64,000 bases of DNA, taken from assembly GCA_964406605.1 (NCBI GenBank), contig CAYOSF010000005.1:124001-188000 (forward strand). The letters run 5' to 3'. Both the position numbers and the translations under genes were made by a program. The notes under the pieces are model-generated. The model did not search any database. It was not told the origin of the DNA and was given only the letters and a program-made list of their open reading frames with translations. Source of the stretch: CAYOSF01 sp964406605. GTDB lineage: Bacteria; Chloroflexota; Dehalococcoidia; DSTF01; RBG-16-68-14. This document shows, piece after piece, positions 7,666 to 16,100 of the stretch. Every line of letters begins with the position of its first letter. Within the stretch, counting starts at the first letter, position 1.

Positions 7666-8475
7666 TCAGCCGTCCCCCTGCAGGAAGGCGGCGATGGCGT
7701 CCAGCAGCTCGTCGTGGTGCTCCTGGTAGTACATCATCTCGGGCGCGACGATCAGCCTCGATCCTGCGATGTCGGCGTGTAGCCGTTCGCCGCTCGACTG
7801 CGGGTGGACCGGGTCGTCCGGGTGGGCGACGATGAGCGCCGGCGCCTTGATCTCGCTGAAGCGCTCCTCGGGCAGCGGCGGGCCGTTGAGCAGCCCCCGG
7901 ATGGCCGGCACGACGGCGCGCGGCCGCTGGGAGAGAAGCCAGTCGCGGACTTCCGCGTACTCCTCCGGCTGGGCGTCCTTCAGCTCCGCGAACTGCGGGA
8001 GCTGCATCGCCACCTCCACCGCTTTCTCGATCCCCTGCGTCTCGATCAGCGTTGCGAAACCGTTGAAGATCTGCTTGGCCGGCTCGAACGTGTCCGCAAG
8101 GGGCGGCGGCGCGACGAGCACCAGCTTGTGGACCTGCTCGGGGTGGTCGAGCGCGAACGTCAGGCCGGCGCCCGCGCCCATGGAGCCGCCGCCGAGGATC
8201 GCCCGCTCGATACCCAGGTGCCGGAGCAAGGAGGAGAGGACTTCCGCGTGGGCGGTCCAGGAGTAGTCCGCCTCGTTCTCCGTGAAGCCCGACTCGCCGT
8301 GGCCGAGGGCGTCATACGAGATGAGGCGGAAGCCCCGCCGTTCTAGGCCGTCGATCCCTTCGTTCACACGCCGCTGTCGGGCGATCGAGCCCATCAAGCC
8401 GTGCAGCCAGACGACAGGCGGTCCTCTGCCGGAGTCTTCGTAGTGGAGCTGGATGCCGTTGACGGAAGCCTGCAT
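7666..8475 (-). CDS. Alpha/beta hydrolase
   Basis: A 269-residue cytosolic alpha/beta hydrolase. Visible features are the oxyanion region VVWLHGLMGS, the strand-helix SYDALGHGES, the elbow GGGSMGAGAG with the nucleophilic Ser, an acid in AHPDDPVHP and a His near the C-terminus (QEHHDELL). It resembles the esterase/lactonase branch. Its start lies just 4 bases after the stop of the dehalogenase-like gene, so both belong to the minus-strand operon running from 11.5 to 7.7 kb. The substrate is unknown. Confidence 0.85.
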   Translation of the reverse strand: MQASVNGIQLHYEDSGRGPPVVWLHGLMGSIARQRRVNEGIDGLERRGFRLISYDALGHGESGFTENEADYSWTAHAEVLSSLLRHLGIERAILGGGSMGAGAGLTFALDHPEQVHKLVLVAPPPLADTFEPAKQIFNGFATLIETQGIEKAVEVAMQLPQFAELKDAQPEEYAEVRDWLLSQRPRAVVPAIRGLLNGPPLPEERFSEIKAPALIVAHPDDPVHPQSSGERLHADIAGSRLIVAPEMMYYQEHHDELLDAIAAFLQGDG

Positions 8476-8479
8476 TGCG

Positions 8480-9367
8480 CTACGGATGCCTTTCTAGGAA
8501 GTCCTGGATCAGATCCACGATCTGCTCGGGTTCGTCCTCTTGGAGAAAGTGGTTGCCCGTCTCGATGCGGTGCACCTCCGCTTGAGGATAGTGGCTCTGC
8601 CACCGGTCGATGAGCGGCGGCGGGATCGCGATATCCTGCATTCCCCAGATGATGATCGTGGGCACCTTGAGCTTGCCCAGATTGTCCTCGATGCGGCCCA
8701 TCGCCGGCGTGGAGGGATGGTCATCGCCCACCGGGATGTCGCGCGGGAAGGCGAGGGTGCCGATGCGTGAGTTCCAGTCCGGGAAGGGCGCGCGGTAGGC
8801 GGGCATGATCTCGTTGAGACGCTCCTTGTGGTGGATGCCCGCGGGCAGGTACCCCTCGACGAACAGGTTGAGGCCCTGCACCATTCCCTCGCCCACGTGC
8901 GGCTGACGGAACAGTTCCAGCAGCGGCGCCAGGCGGATGCCCTCCGGGACGCGGAACGCCCAGGTGTTGAGGATCACGAGGCGCTTGACGCGGTCCGGGT
9001 GCTCGACGGCGAAGCCGAGTCCGATGGGACCGCCCCAATCCTGCATCACCAACGTCGCATCGCGCAGATCGAGGTGCAGCGCGAAGGCGGTGAAGTTCTC
9101 GATGTGGCGGGCGAGCGTGTACGGCTTGTCGAGCGGCTTGTCCGACTTGCCGAAGCCCATGTAGTCGGGCGCAACGCAGCGGTTCTTCTCCGAGAGGGGC
9201 GGGATGAACTTGCGATAGAGGTAGCCCCAGGTGGGATTGCCGTGGAGCAGCACAACCGGCTCGCCCCCGCCCTCGTCCACGTAGTGGAAGCGGATGCCGT
9301 CGTACTCGAAGAAGCGCGGCTGGTAGGGCCACGTCCCGCCGAACGTCTCGTTGGTCAGATCGGTCAT
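8480..9367 (-). CDS. Haloalkane dehalogenase-like alpha/beta hydrolase
   Basis: A 295-residue alpha/beta hydrolase of the haloalkane dehalogenase group. HGNPTWGYLYRK contains the Asn that supports the halide or oxyanion site, and VMQDWGGPIGL places an Asp nucleophile followed by the halide-stabilising Trp. The acid is likely in the WGMQDIAIP segment and the His in ETGNHFLQED. Known members replace a carbon-bound halogen by hydroxyl through an Asp-ester intermediate. The start overlaps the stop of the upstream selenoprotein gene (ATGA), so the two are translationally coupled. Epoxide hydrolase activity is a less likely alternative, given DWGGP. Confidence 0.85.
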   Translation of the reverse strand: MTDLTNETFGGTWPYQPRFFEYDGIRFHYVDEGGGEPVVLLHGNPTWGYLYRKFIPPLSEKNRCVAPDYMGFGKSDKPLDKPYTLARHIENFTAFALHLDLRDATLVMQDWGGPIGLGFAVEHPDRVKRLVILNTWAFRVPEGIRLAPLLELFRQPHVGEGMVQGLNLFVEGYLPAGIHHKERLNEIMPAYRAPFPDWNSRIGTLAFPRDIPVGDDHPSTPAMGRIEDNLGKLKVPTIIIWGMQDIAIPPPLIDRWQSHYPQAEVHRIETGNHFLQEDEPEQIVDLIQDFLERHP

Positions 9368-9879
9368 GCTGTCCTCCTCGACTGCTCCGCAAGGATCGAC
9401 CGAAGCTGCTCAGCGAATGCCTCGCCGTCCAGGTTCGGTGCGTTGGGAAGCTCGCCTAGCTGATGTTGCCAGTAGCTCGGGGCGGGCGGCTCGGCATCCC
9501 AGCTCACGCCCGGCGGGTAGACCAAGTACACGTCCCAGGCCGGCCAGTCACCCGGGAGGCGCAGGACGGGATGGAACAGCTTCGGCAGCGCGCCCTCTGC
9601 GTCCCAGAAGTGTGTCGCTCGCCGGTCCGGCACGAGCGCGATGGTCTCCTCGTCCGGTGGGTCCGTATCGTCCGGGAGGATCGGCACCCAGCCCACGAAG
9701 ACCCGGATCGACGGGTCGTCGATCGTATCGAGGACGGCGGACTGGATGACAGAGGCCCCCTGCCGACATGTCGGTCAGGTGGGCGAAAGCAGGAGCAGGA
9801 GGCGGGTCTTGTCGGCGTCCTGGTTGAACTTGGCCCGCAGCGGCTCCGCGTCCGCCGAGAGCTGTATGGCCGTGCTCAT
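9364..9879 (-). CDS. Thioredoxin-like selenoprotein (in-frame TGA read as Sec, UxxC)
   Basis: From the ATG at 9879 the frame runs 34 codons (ending TRLLLLLSPT), meets TGA at 9775-9777, and continues in the same frame for 136 codons (PTCRQGASVIQ...) to the TGA at 9364. The recoded residue 35 lies in SPT-U-PTC, a thioredoxin UxxC motif after a hydrophobic strand, the usual place of a redox Cys or Sec. Downstream text (FVGWVPIL, RATHFWDAEG, WDVYLVYPPG) looks fully coding. selA at 23.2 kb supports Sec use. A hairpin-prone palindrome follows the TGA. The 171-residue product probably acts in redox or cofactor transfer. The gene is coupled to the dehalogenase-like gene by overlap. Confidence 0.82.
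9759..9779 (-). promoter_or_regulatory. Hairpin at the recoded TGA (possible SECIS part)
   Basis: On the coding strand CCGACATGTCGG (9763-9774) follows the TGA directly, and CCTG/CAGG arms extend it to 9759-9779 with one bulged base. Bacterial SECIS elements lie just downstream of UGA, but their loop spacing is specific and was not verified here. Confidence 0.3.
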
Positions 9880-9893
9880 TGCGCGGGCGTTCC

Positions 9894-10718
9894 CTACAGG
9901 TGCACCGTGAGCCCGCCGTCGACGAAGAACGTCTGGCCGGTGACGTAGCCGGATGCGTCGGAGGCGAGGTACACGGCTAGAGGGCCGACCTCGTCCGGCT
10001 TGCCCGCGCGCTTCATCGGTATGTAGCGCACCGTCTTGTTCGCCTCCGGGTCCGCGCCGCCGAGCGCCGGCGAACCCTCCATCCACCCGAGCGCGATGGC
10101 GTTCACGGTGATGCCTTGGGCCGCCCATTCCTGCGCTAGAGCGCGCGTGAGATTGAGCACGCCGCCGTGCGCGGCGCAGTAGGCCGCGGCATTCGCGATC
10201 CCGCGCTCCCCCAAGACGGAGGCGACGTTGATCACCCGGCCTCGGGCGCGTTCTCCGGCGGCGCCGTCCTTCAGCATCTCGCGGCCGACGGCCCGGCAGG
10301 AGAAGAACGCGGCGCTCAGGTTCTGAGCCACCACCTTCGCCCATTCGGCGTCCGTCACCTTCGTGATGGGCTTGCCGAGCAGCAGGTCCGGCGCGTTGAC
10401 TAGCACGTCGATGCGTCCCAGTTCCTTCGCTACCTGGCGTACCATCACCCGGACGCCGGCGCCGCGCGAGGCGTCCGCCGTCTGCTCGATAGCGGTACGG
10501 CCCATGTCGCGCACCTCGCGGGCCGTGTTGCGCAGCGCCACCGTCTCATCGCCCGCCGTGGTGACGGTGGAGAGCGCGAGATCGGCCCCGGCCTCGGCCA
10601 GAGCGAGCGCGATGGCGCGGCCGGCGCCTGTAGCGGCGCCGAGGACCAGCGCTCGTTTCCCCGTGAGGTCGTAGGCGTCCAGGCTGCGTTTGTAGTTGGG
10701 CCACTCAGGTATGGTCAT
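9894..10718 (-). CDS. Short-chain dehydrogenase homologue with altered active site
   Basis: A 274-residue SDR. The cofactor loop GAATGAG (27-33) keeps GxxxGxG. The NNAG position reads VNAP, the catalytic Ser is Ser167 in NVASVLG, Tyr180 is present, but the expected Lys of YxxxK is His184 (YCAAHGG). The C-terminal DASGYVTGQTFFVDGGL is standard. Loss of the Lys would impair classical dehydrogenase chemistry, so the protein may be a binding or structural partner of the next SDR. The start at 10718 overlaps the stop of that gene (ATGA). The selenoprotein gene follows after 14 bases. Confidence 0.85.
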   Translation of the reverse strand: MTIPEWPNYKRSLDAYDLTGKRALVLGAATGAGRAIALALAEAGADLALSTVTTAGDETVALRNTAREVRDMGRTAIEQTADASRGAGVRVMVRQVAKELGRIDVLVNAPDLLLGKPITKVTDAEWAKVVAQNLSAAFFSCRAVGREMLKDGAAGERARGRVINVASVLGERGIANAAAYCAAHGGVLNLTRALAQEWAAQGITVNAIALGWMEGSPALGGADPEANKTVRYIPMKRAGKPDEVGPLAVYLASDASGYVTGQTFFVDGGLTVHL

Positions 10719-11533
10719 GATGCCTCCACCTCCGGCGCGAAACCGACCGGCGCGATGCCGCCCGCCAGACCGCCGCCGTCGATGATGAAGCCCTGGCCCG
10801 TGACGTAGCTGGACGCGTCCGAGGCCAGGTAGACGGCCAGCGGGCCCAACTCCCATGCCTCGCCGATCCGTTGCACGGGGAAGTAGCGGGCGCGGGCGCC
10901 CATGAACGCGGCCACCTGCTCGTTGTCAGCCGGCGCCTGGGCGACGAAGCCGGGGATGATGCAGTTCGCCCGTACGTTGTGCCGCTGCAGCATGACCGCC
11001 AGCGACTTGGTGAGGGCGATGACGCCCGCTTTGGCCGCGGCATAGGCGAAACCGGTCGGGTTGCCCCGCATCCCGGTCCCTGAGGCGACGTTGATGATCA
11101 CGCCACCCCTACCCTGGGCCACGAAGGCCTTTGACGCGGCGCGCGCGCAGTAGAACGCGCTCGAGAGGTTCACGTCTACGGTGTCGCGCCAGTCGTCGTC
11201 CGTCACGTCCCAGAACTCCCGGTTCTGACCGCGGGCGTCGCCGATGCCCGCGTTGGAGAGCATGACGTCGATGCCGCCCAGCTCGTCGACGCAGGCCTTG
11301 ATCAATGCGTCGCATTTGGCGGAGTCTCGCACGTCGGTGGGCACGGCGATGGCGCGGCGGCCGAGGCCGCGTATCGCCTCGGCGGTCGCCTCGATCTGTT
11401 TCTTGGTGCGCGCGGCGCAGACGACGTCGGCGCCCGCCTCCGCGAGGGCGAGGGCCATCTGCTGGCCGAGCCCTCGGCCGGCGCCGGTCACTACCACCGC
11501 CTTGCCGTCCAGGCGCAATCGTTCCAGGACCAT
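10715..11533 (-). CDS. Short-chain dehydrogenase/reductase
   Basis: A 272-residue classical SDR. The N-terminal VVVTGAGRGLGQQMALALA gives the TGxxxGxG NAD(P) motif, LSNAGIG the NAG motif, NVASGTGMRG the catalytic Ser, and YAAAKAG the Tyr-xxx-Lys pair. The C-terminus DASSYVTGQGFIIDGGG is typical. It oxidises or reduces an alcohol/ketone pair in the cytosol. It heads the minus-strand operon; an AGGAG site stands about 10 bases before the ATG at 11533. The overlapping downstream SDR, with its damaged active site, suggests that the two form a heteromer. The substrate is unknown. Confidence 0.9.
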   Translation of the reverse strand: MVLERLRLDGKAVVVTGAGRGLGQQMALALAEAGADVVCAARTKKQIEATAEAIRGLGRRAIAVPTDVRDSAKCDALIKACVDELGGIDVMLSNAGIGDARGQNREFWDVTDDDWRDTVDVNLSSAFYCARAASKAFVAQGRGGVIINVASGTGMRGNPTGFAYAAAKAGVIALTKSLAVMLQRHNVRANCIIPGFVAQAPADNEQVAAFMGARARYFPVQRIGEAWELGPLAVYLASDASSYVTGQGFIIDGGGLAGGIAPVGFAPEVEAS

Positions 11534-11678
11534 CAGGTGGCGCTCCTTTCCGAACAGCTCGAAAGACGAGGCGGGCTTATTCTAGCTGGCGCGACCAAGA
11601 CACGCCAGCAACGCGACAGCGCCGGCGGCGAGCGAGACACGACGAACCGGCGCAGCGCGAAACCGCGCGGTGGGTTCG

Positions 11679-12008
11679 CTAGGCCAGCCCGGCGTCGATC
11701 TTGTTGATCTTGTCCTCGGCGTTGAAGCTCAGCATGATCTTGATCGTCCCGAAGGGGCTGCCGGAACCGAGGATCTTCACGGCATCGCCCTCCTCCTCCG
11801 GGTCGGACCAGGTGAGATTCATCCCACCGCCGCCTCCGCCCATGGGCCGGTTCTTCATTTGGTCCACCAAAGCCTGCTTGCCGCTGATGGTGCCCGTCAT
11901 CGGGTTGGACATGGTGACGTCATCCGCCAGCATGTCCAGGGCGTCGTCCATCTTCTGTTCCTGCATCAAGCCAATGTACTGCTTCGCTATGTCGATCCTC
12001 GATGCCAC
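11679..12008 (-). CDS. SnoaL/NTF2-like small protein
   Basis: A 109-residue protein of the cone-shaped NTF2/SnoaL fold: helix RIDIAKQYIGLMQEQKMDDALDML, then DDVTMSNPMTGTISGKQALVDQM, then beta strands ending in IKIMLSFNAEDKINKIDAGL. Such proteins act as isomerases, hydrolases or ligand carriers. A Met/Gly-rich insert (PMGGGGGGMN) interrupts the middle. The start is GTG at 12008, preceded by AAAGGAGG at ideal spacing; the in-frame upstream region is not similar to the family. The function is unknown. Confidence 0.75.
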   Translation of the reverse strand: MASRIDIAKQYIGLMQEQKMDDALDMLADDVTMSNPMTGTISGKQALVDQMKNRPMGGGGGGMNLTWSDPEEEGDAVKILGSGSPFGTIKIMLSFNAEDKINKIDAGLA

Positions 12009-12381
12009 GGCTACCTCCTTTGTCCCGGCGCCCGCGCCTTTCCATCGCTCAGAGAGAGTCGGCGGCCGGCGTTCTCGATGGGGCCCGATGGTGAACGCTG
12101 TGTAGCACGCGATGTCCGGCCTGTCAAACCGTAGCACCGTTCCCGGGCCATGCCCGTCTTGGCCGGTGGCCCACGCGGGAGCGCGCCGGAGCGAACATTC
12201 GCGCGCACGGCGGGGGAGGTTCCGCGTGGCAAGTCCGGCGTGGTCTGGAGCCGCGGCGATTGGCCCGACCGTGTGGAGTTTACCGGACGGCAGCGATCAG
12301 TATAATGTGGTCAGCCGCCCGGAGGGCGGCGCGTTGCAGCAAGGGCCCTCGAGTGGGGTCCGTAAGAGAGGAAGAGCGGGG
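12009..12381. promoter_or_regulatory. Intergenic region with promoter of the first peptide-uptake operon
   Basis: No gene is visible here. A consensus -10 box TATAAT lies at 12301-12306 with TTTACC at 12279-12284, a 16-bp spacer, giving a strong forward promoter. The leader of about 70 bases ends in GAGGAAGAGCGGGG before the ATG at 12382. Confidence 0.65.
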
Positions 12382-14106
12382 ATGGGAAGACGGAACTACT
12401 GGCAACGGTTTCAGCGTGAGCGCATCTCCCGGAGGCGCCTGTTGGCTGCCGCCGGGGTTGGCGCCGCTGGCCTTGCGGTCGGGGCCGCTTGTGGCGGGGG
12501 AGGTGGTGACGGGGACGAGACGCCCATTGCGGGGGAGACGCCCACGGCGGGCGCGACGGCGGAAGCAGGGACGCCAAAACGGGGCGGCAGGTACAAGCAG
12601 GCCGTCACGGTAGATTGGGGTACCCTCGACCCGGTCACCAGTGTGGGCACGTTCACCTCGATCACCGGCCGGCTCTACAATGCGTTGATGGATCGGTCGA
12701 CCGAGAAGACCGATTTCGTGTTCTTCGATCTGGCAGAGAGGCTCGAACAGCCGGACGAGGAGACGTACATCTTCCATATCCGTTCCGGCGTCAAGATTGG
12801 CCCGAACGACTACGGCATCGAAGAACGAGACCTCGATGCCTTGGATGCCAAGGTCTGGCAGGACCGGATCGCCGAAGACGAGAACGCGCTCTCACGCGCT
12901 TTCACCGTGCCCTGGCTGGACTCGCACGAGGCACCCGACGCACAGACATTCAACATGAAGACCAAGGGCCCGTACGCCTACTTCAGCTTCCGGCTCAACC
13001 CGATCCTGGGTGGGAAGATGCCGCCACGCGAATTCTGGGAACAGGGGATCAGCCTTGTGGGCGGGGGCGTGGGGGCCGGTCCCTACACCATCAAACCCGG
13101 CTCCTACCAGGAGACCGGCGGCATCATCCTGGACCGCAACCCCAACTACTACCGCACCGACGAGAACAACAACGACGCGCCTCTCCCGTACTACGATGGG
13201 ATAGACATCGTACGCATCACCGACCGTCTGGCGCGGCGGACCGCCTTCCAGGACGCCCAGATCTACGAGTACGATGCCCAGGACAGGAACGAAAAGGACG
13301 AACTCCTCAGCCAAAACCCGGACTATTTCGTGACTGAGGAAGGGGTGAACACGTTCATCTCGTTCACCATGAACCCCACTCGTCCGCCTTGGGATGACGA
13401 CCGGATCCGGAAGGCGGCCAACTTCGCTCTCAACCGGCAGGAGTTCGCCGACCGCATCTTCGGTGAGGGTGCGGCAAAGCCGGACGGCCTGGTCCAGTGG
13501 CCGTTGGGCCCGTTCGCGCTCGACCCGGAGGAGTTGGAGGAGCTGCAGCCCTACGACCCGGCTCGCTCACGGCAACTGATCAAGGACGCGACAGGCAAGG
13601 ACACGATCAAGATCAAGGTCATGTACCCGACGGGGACCGACGTCTATTTCCACGCCGAGCACCTGCCCATCTGGAGGCAGCAGATGCAGGACGCCGGCTT
13701 TGAGCTGGACGAGGAACCCCTGGACTTCGGTTCGTGGCTGGGCCGGTACACGGTAGTGGACTACGATTCATCGATCTCCCTGAATCAGGTGTACGACATC
13801 GCGGAGATCGCGCTGGACTGGCAGCACTCCTTGGGGCCGCAGGGCGACGGCAACTTCGGGGTCGGCATCGGGAAGCTCTACCCGGAGGTCGATGAGGCGA
13901 TTCTGAAATCGAAGCAGACCGCCGACTTGGAGGTGGCTGCCGAACTGGTGAAGGAGGCCCAGCGCCTCTGCTACGAAAAGGGACCCGGCTTCCTGCCCCT
14001 GGTGAGCTGGCTGGAGTATACTATGTACCAGCCGTTCGTGAAGAACATTACCCCAGGCCTGCGGGGCGCTGGGCAGATGCTGAACAACACATGGCTTGAC
14101 TTGTAG
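12382..14106 (+). CDS. Oligopeptide-type ABC transporter substrate-binding lipoprotein
   Basis: A 574-residue family 5 extracellular solute-binding protein (DppA/OppA type). The N-terminus has a twin-arginine-like motif ISRRRLLAAAGVGAAGLA and a lipobox GAAC, so it is likely exported folded and lipid-anchored. A Gly/Thr-rich linker (about 35-65) precedes domain I (RGGRYKQAVTVDWGTLDP...). Periplasmic-binding landmarks include PPWDDDRIRKAANFALNRQEF and PDGLVQWPLGPFAL. It delivers peptides or other substrates to the permeases that follow. The start ATG is placed before the Tat motif. A paralogue is encoded at 17278. Confidence 0.92.
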   Translation: MGRRNYWQRFQRERISRRRLLAAAGVGAAGLAVGAACGGGGGDGDETPIAGETPTAGATAEAGTPKRGGRYKQAVTVDWGTLDPVTSVGTFTSITGRLYNALMDRSTEKTDFVFFDLAERLEQPDEETYIFHIRSGVKIGPNDYGIEERDLDALDAKVWQDRIAEDENALSRAFTVPWLDSHEAPDAQTFNMKTKGPYAYFSFRLNPILGGKMPPREFWEQGISLVGGGVGAGPYTIKPGSYQETGGIILDRNPNYYRTDENNNDAPLPYYDGIDIVRITDRLARRTAFQDAQIYEYDAQDRNEKDELLSQNPDYFVTEEGVNTFISFTMNPTRPPWDDDRIRKAANFALNRQEFADRIFGEGAAKPDGLVQWPLGPFALDPEELEELQPYDPARSRQLIKDATGKDTIKIKVMYPTGTDVYFHAEHLPIWRQQMQDAGFELDEEPLDFGSWLGRYTVVDYDSSISLNQVYDIAEIALDWQHSLGPQGDGNFGVGIGKLYPEVDEAILKSKQTADLEVAAELVKEAQRLCYEKGPGFLPLVSWLEYTMYQPFVKNITPGLRGAGQMLNNTWLDL

Positions 14107-14118
14107 GCCAGGCTAAGC

Positions 14119-15117
14119 GTGCGACAGTACATCACCCGGCGAATCTTACAGGGTATCCTGATTCTCTTCGTGCTCTCGGTGGCGGTGTTCATACTGCTGC
14201 GTCTGGCCCCGGGTGCGGACCCGGCCCGTTTGAAGTGTGGCCTGAACTGCACTGAGGAGCGGTACCAGGCTCTCCGGGCGGAGATGGGCCTGGACGATCC
14301 GCTTTTTCCTGTCTCGGTGAACCTCAGAGGTCCTGCCTCCCTGCGTTTCCATGGCGACAACCAGTACACCGGTTGGGCCAAACAGCTTGTGACCGGGAGC
14401 CTGGGGAAGGACTGGAACGGGTACCCGGTCCGCAGCGAGCTGGAGAAGCGGTTCCCGGTGACCACGGAGCTGCTCATTATCACGTTCATAACCACTGTGG
14501 CGCTGGGCATCCCGCTCGGCATCCTGTCAGCCATCTTTCGCAATACGCCGGCCGACTACGGCGCGCGGTTTACCGCGGTTCTGGGCCTGGCCGTGCCCAA
14601 CTTCTGGTTCGCCACGCTGGTGATCCTGATACCCATGCAGTTCTGGAACTACGCCCCGCCCCTGATTGGCTACGTGCCCTTCTTCGACAGCCCGTGGGAC
14701 AACCTCCGGCAATTCGTCCCGCCGGCTGTTGTGATGGGGGCGGTGTCATCGGCCGGCGTGCTGCGACTAACGCGCTCGTCGATGCTGGAGGTGATGCGGC
14801 AGGACTATATCCGCACTGCCCAGTCCAAGGGTCTGCGCGAGAGCGTGGTCATCGGCAGGCACGCGCTCAAGAACTCCCTGATCCCAGTCGTGACGGTGCT
14901 CGGACTCCAACTGGCGACGCTGTTCGGGGGCGCCGTTATCATTGAGAGGGTCTTCAACCTGCCGGGCATAGGCAACTACTACTTCGAAGCGCTGTTCGAG
15001 AAGGACTTCCAGGTGGTGCAGTCGCTGACGCTGTACACGGGCATTATCGTGGTCACGATGAACCTCCTGGTGGACGTCTTCTACGCATGGCTGGATCCCC
15101 GTATCCGCTACTCATGA
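14119..15117 (+). CDS. ABC transporter permease, DppB type
   Basis: A 332-residue inner-membrane permease with an N-terminal helix (RRILQGILILFVLSVAVFILL), an extended external loop of about 90 residues, and five further helices. The cytoplasmic coupling motif reads RTAQSKGLRESVVIGRHALKNSLIPVV, the EAA-type signature of the DppB/OppB family. The start is GTG at 14119, 12 bases after the binding-protein stop, so the genes are cotranscribed. It pairs with one or both DppC-type permeases downstream. No ATPase gene is found in the operon. Confidence 0.93.
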   Translation: MRQYITRRILQGILILFVLSVAVFILLRLAPGADPARLKCGLNCTEERYQALRAEMGLDDPLFPVSVNLRGPASLRFHGDNQYTGWAKQLVTGSLGKDWNGYPVRSELEKRFPVTTELLIITFITTVALGIPLGILSAIFRNTPADYGARFTAVLGLAVPNFWFATLVILIPMQFWNYAPPLIGYVPFFDSPWDNLRQFVPPAVVMGAVSSAGVLRLTRSSMLEVMRQDYIRTAQSKGLRESVVIGRHALKNSLIPVVTVLGLQLATLFGGAVIIERVFNLPGIGNYYFEALFEKDFQVVQSLTLYTGIIVVTMNLLVDVFYAWLDPRIRYS

Positions 15118-15126
15118 GGATGAGGT

Positions 15127-16026
15127 ATGTCTAGCGCGCAGGCCACCGGAGTCATCGCCGCTGAGTTCGAGCCGCACGTCCAGAGGATCGGGCGATGGCG
15201 TCGGATCGGGCTGATCGTGCGCGACAACCCGCTCGGGTTCTTTGGCCTGGTGGTGATCCTCATCCTCGCCGTGTTCGCGCTATTCGCTCCGATCATTGCG
15301 CCGTACGCGCCCGAAAGATTTGTGGGGGACGGGAATCTGGACCCGTCACTGGACCATTTCTTCGGCACGGACAAGCTCGGGCGGGATATGTTCAGCCGGG
15401 TGGTCTATGGAGCGCGCATTTCTTTGGTGATCGGCTTTTCGGCCGTCATCTTCGGCACGGTGGTCGGCACTCTCCTGGGTATCTTCTCGGGCTACATCGG
15501 CGGGTGGATCGATGGCCTCATCATGCGCAGCGTGGACACGCTCATCGCGTTTCCGGCGTTGCTCTTGTTGCTGATCATGCGTCAGGTGCTGGGCCCCTCG
15601 CTGCGAACGCTGATCATAGCCATCGCCCTCGCCATCATCCCCCGGCTGTCTCGGGTGGTACGCGGTGCGGTTCTGTCGGAACGGAACAACCAGTATGTGG
15701 AGGCGGCCCGAGCCCTGGGAGCTTCAACGCCGCGCATCTTATTGGTCCATATCACGCCTAACGTCGTCGCGCTGGCGATCATCGTCATGACGACGCTGCT
15801 TGGCACGGCGATCTTGGCCGAGGCATCGCTCTCCTTCCTTGGGCTGGGGGTCCCCGACACGGTCACCTGGGGCAAAGACGTGAGCGACGCGCGCAACAGC
15901 TTCCCTGTCCACTTCTGGTGGGCTTTCTTCCCCGGCGCCGCGATAACGCTCACCGTGCTCGGGTTCAACCTGCTGGGCGACTCCCTGCGGGACATCTTCG
16001 ATCCACGGCTGCGCGGCCGCCTCTAG
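15127..16026 (+). CDS. ABC transporter permease, DppC type (copy a)
   Basis: A 299-residue DppC/OppC permease with the family N-terminal helix (NPLGFFGLVVILILAVFALF), the FGTDKLGRDMFSRVVYGARIS segment, and the coupling motif YVEAARALGASTPRILLVHITPN. The C-terminus FNLLGDSLRDIFDPRLRGRL is typical. It should form the translocation channel with the DppB-type protein encoded just before it. A near-identical second copy lies 74 bases downstream, so one of the two is probably redundant or recently duplicated. Confidence 0.93.
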   Translation: MSSAQATGVIAAEFEPHVQRIGRWRRIGLIVRDNPLGFFGLVVILILAVFALFAPIIAPYAPERFVGDGNLDPSLDHFFGTDKLGRDMFSRVVYGARISLVIGFSAVIFGTVVGTLLGIFSGYIGGWIDGLIMRSVDTLIAFPALLLLLIMRQVLGPSLRTLIIAIALAIIPRLSRVVRGAVLSERNNQYVEAARALGASTPRILLVHITPNVVALAIIVMTTLLGTAILAEASLSFLGLGVPDTVTWGKDVSDARNSFPVHFWWAFFPGAAITLTVLGFNLLGDSLRDIFDPRLRGRL

Positions 16027-16100
16027 GCAGGGCGGGCCCCCAAGACTTCGCAATCTCTTGCCAGCGCTGACGATGCACGAGAAACGTGTGAGGGCAAAGG

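Noticed and set aside
9775..9777. Reading the TGA as a true stop or frameshift
   Set aside because: The frame is the same on both sides, the missing residue lies at a CxxC position and selA is present, so selenocysteine explains it better than a pseudogene.
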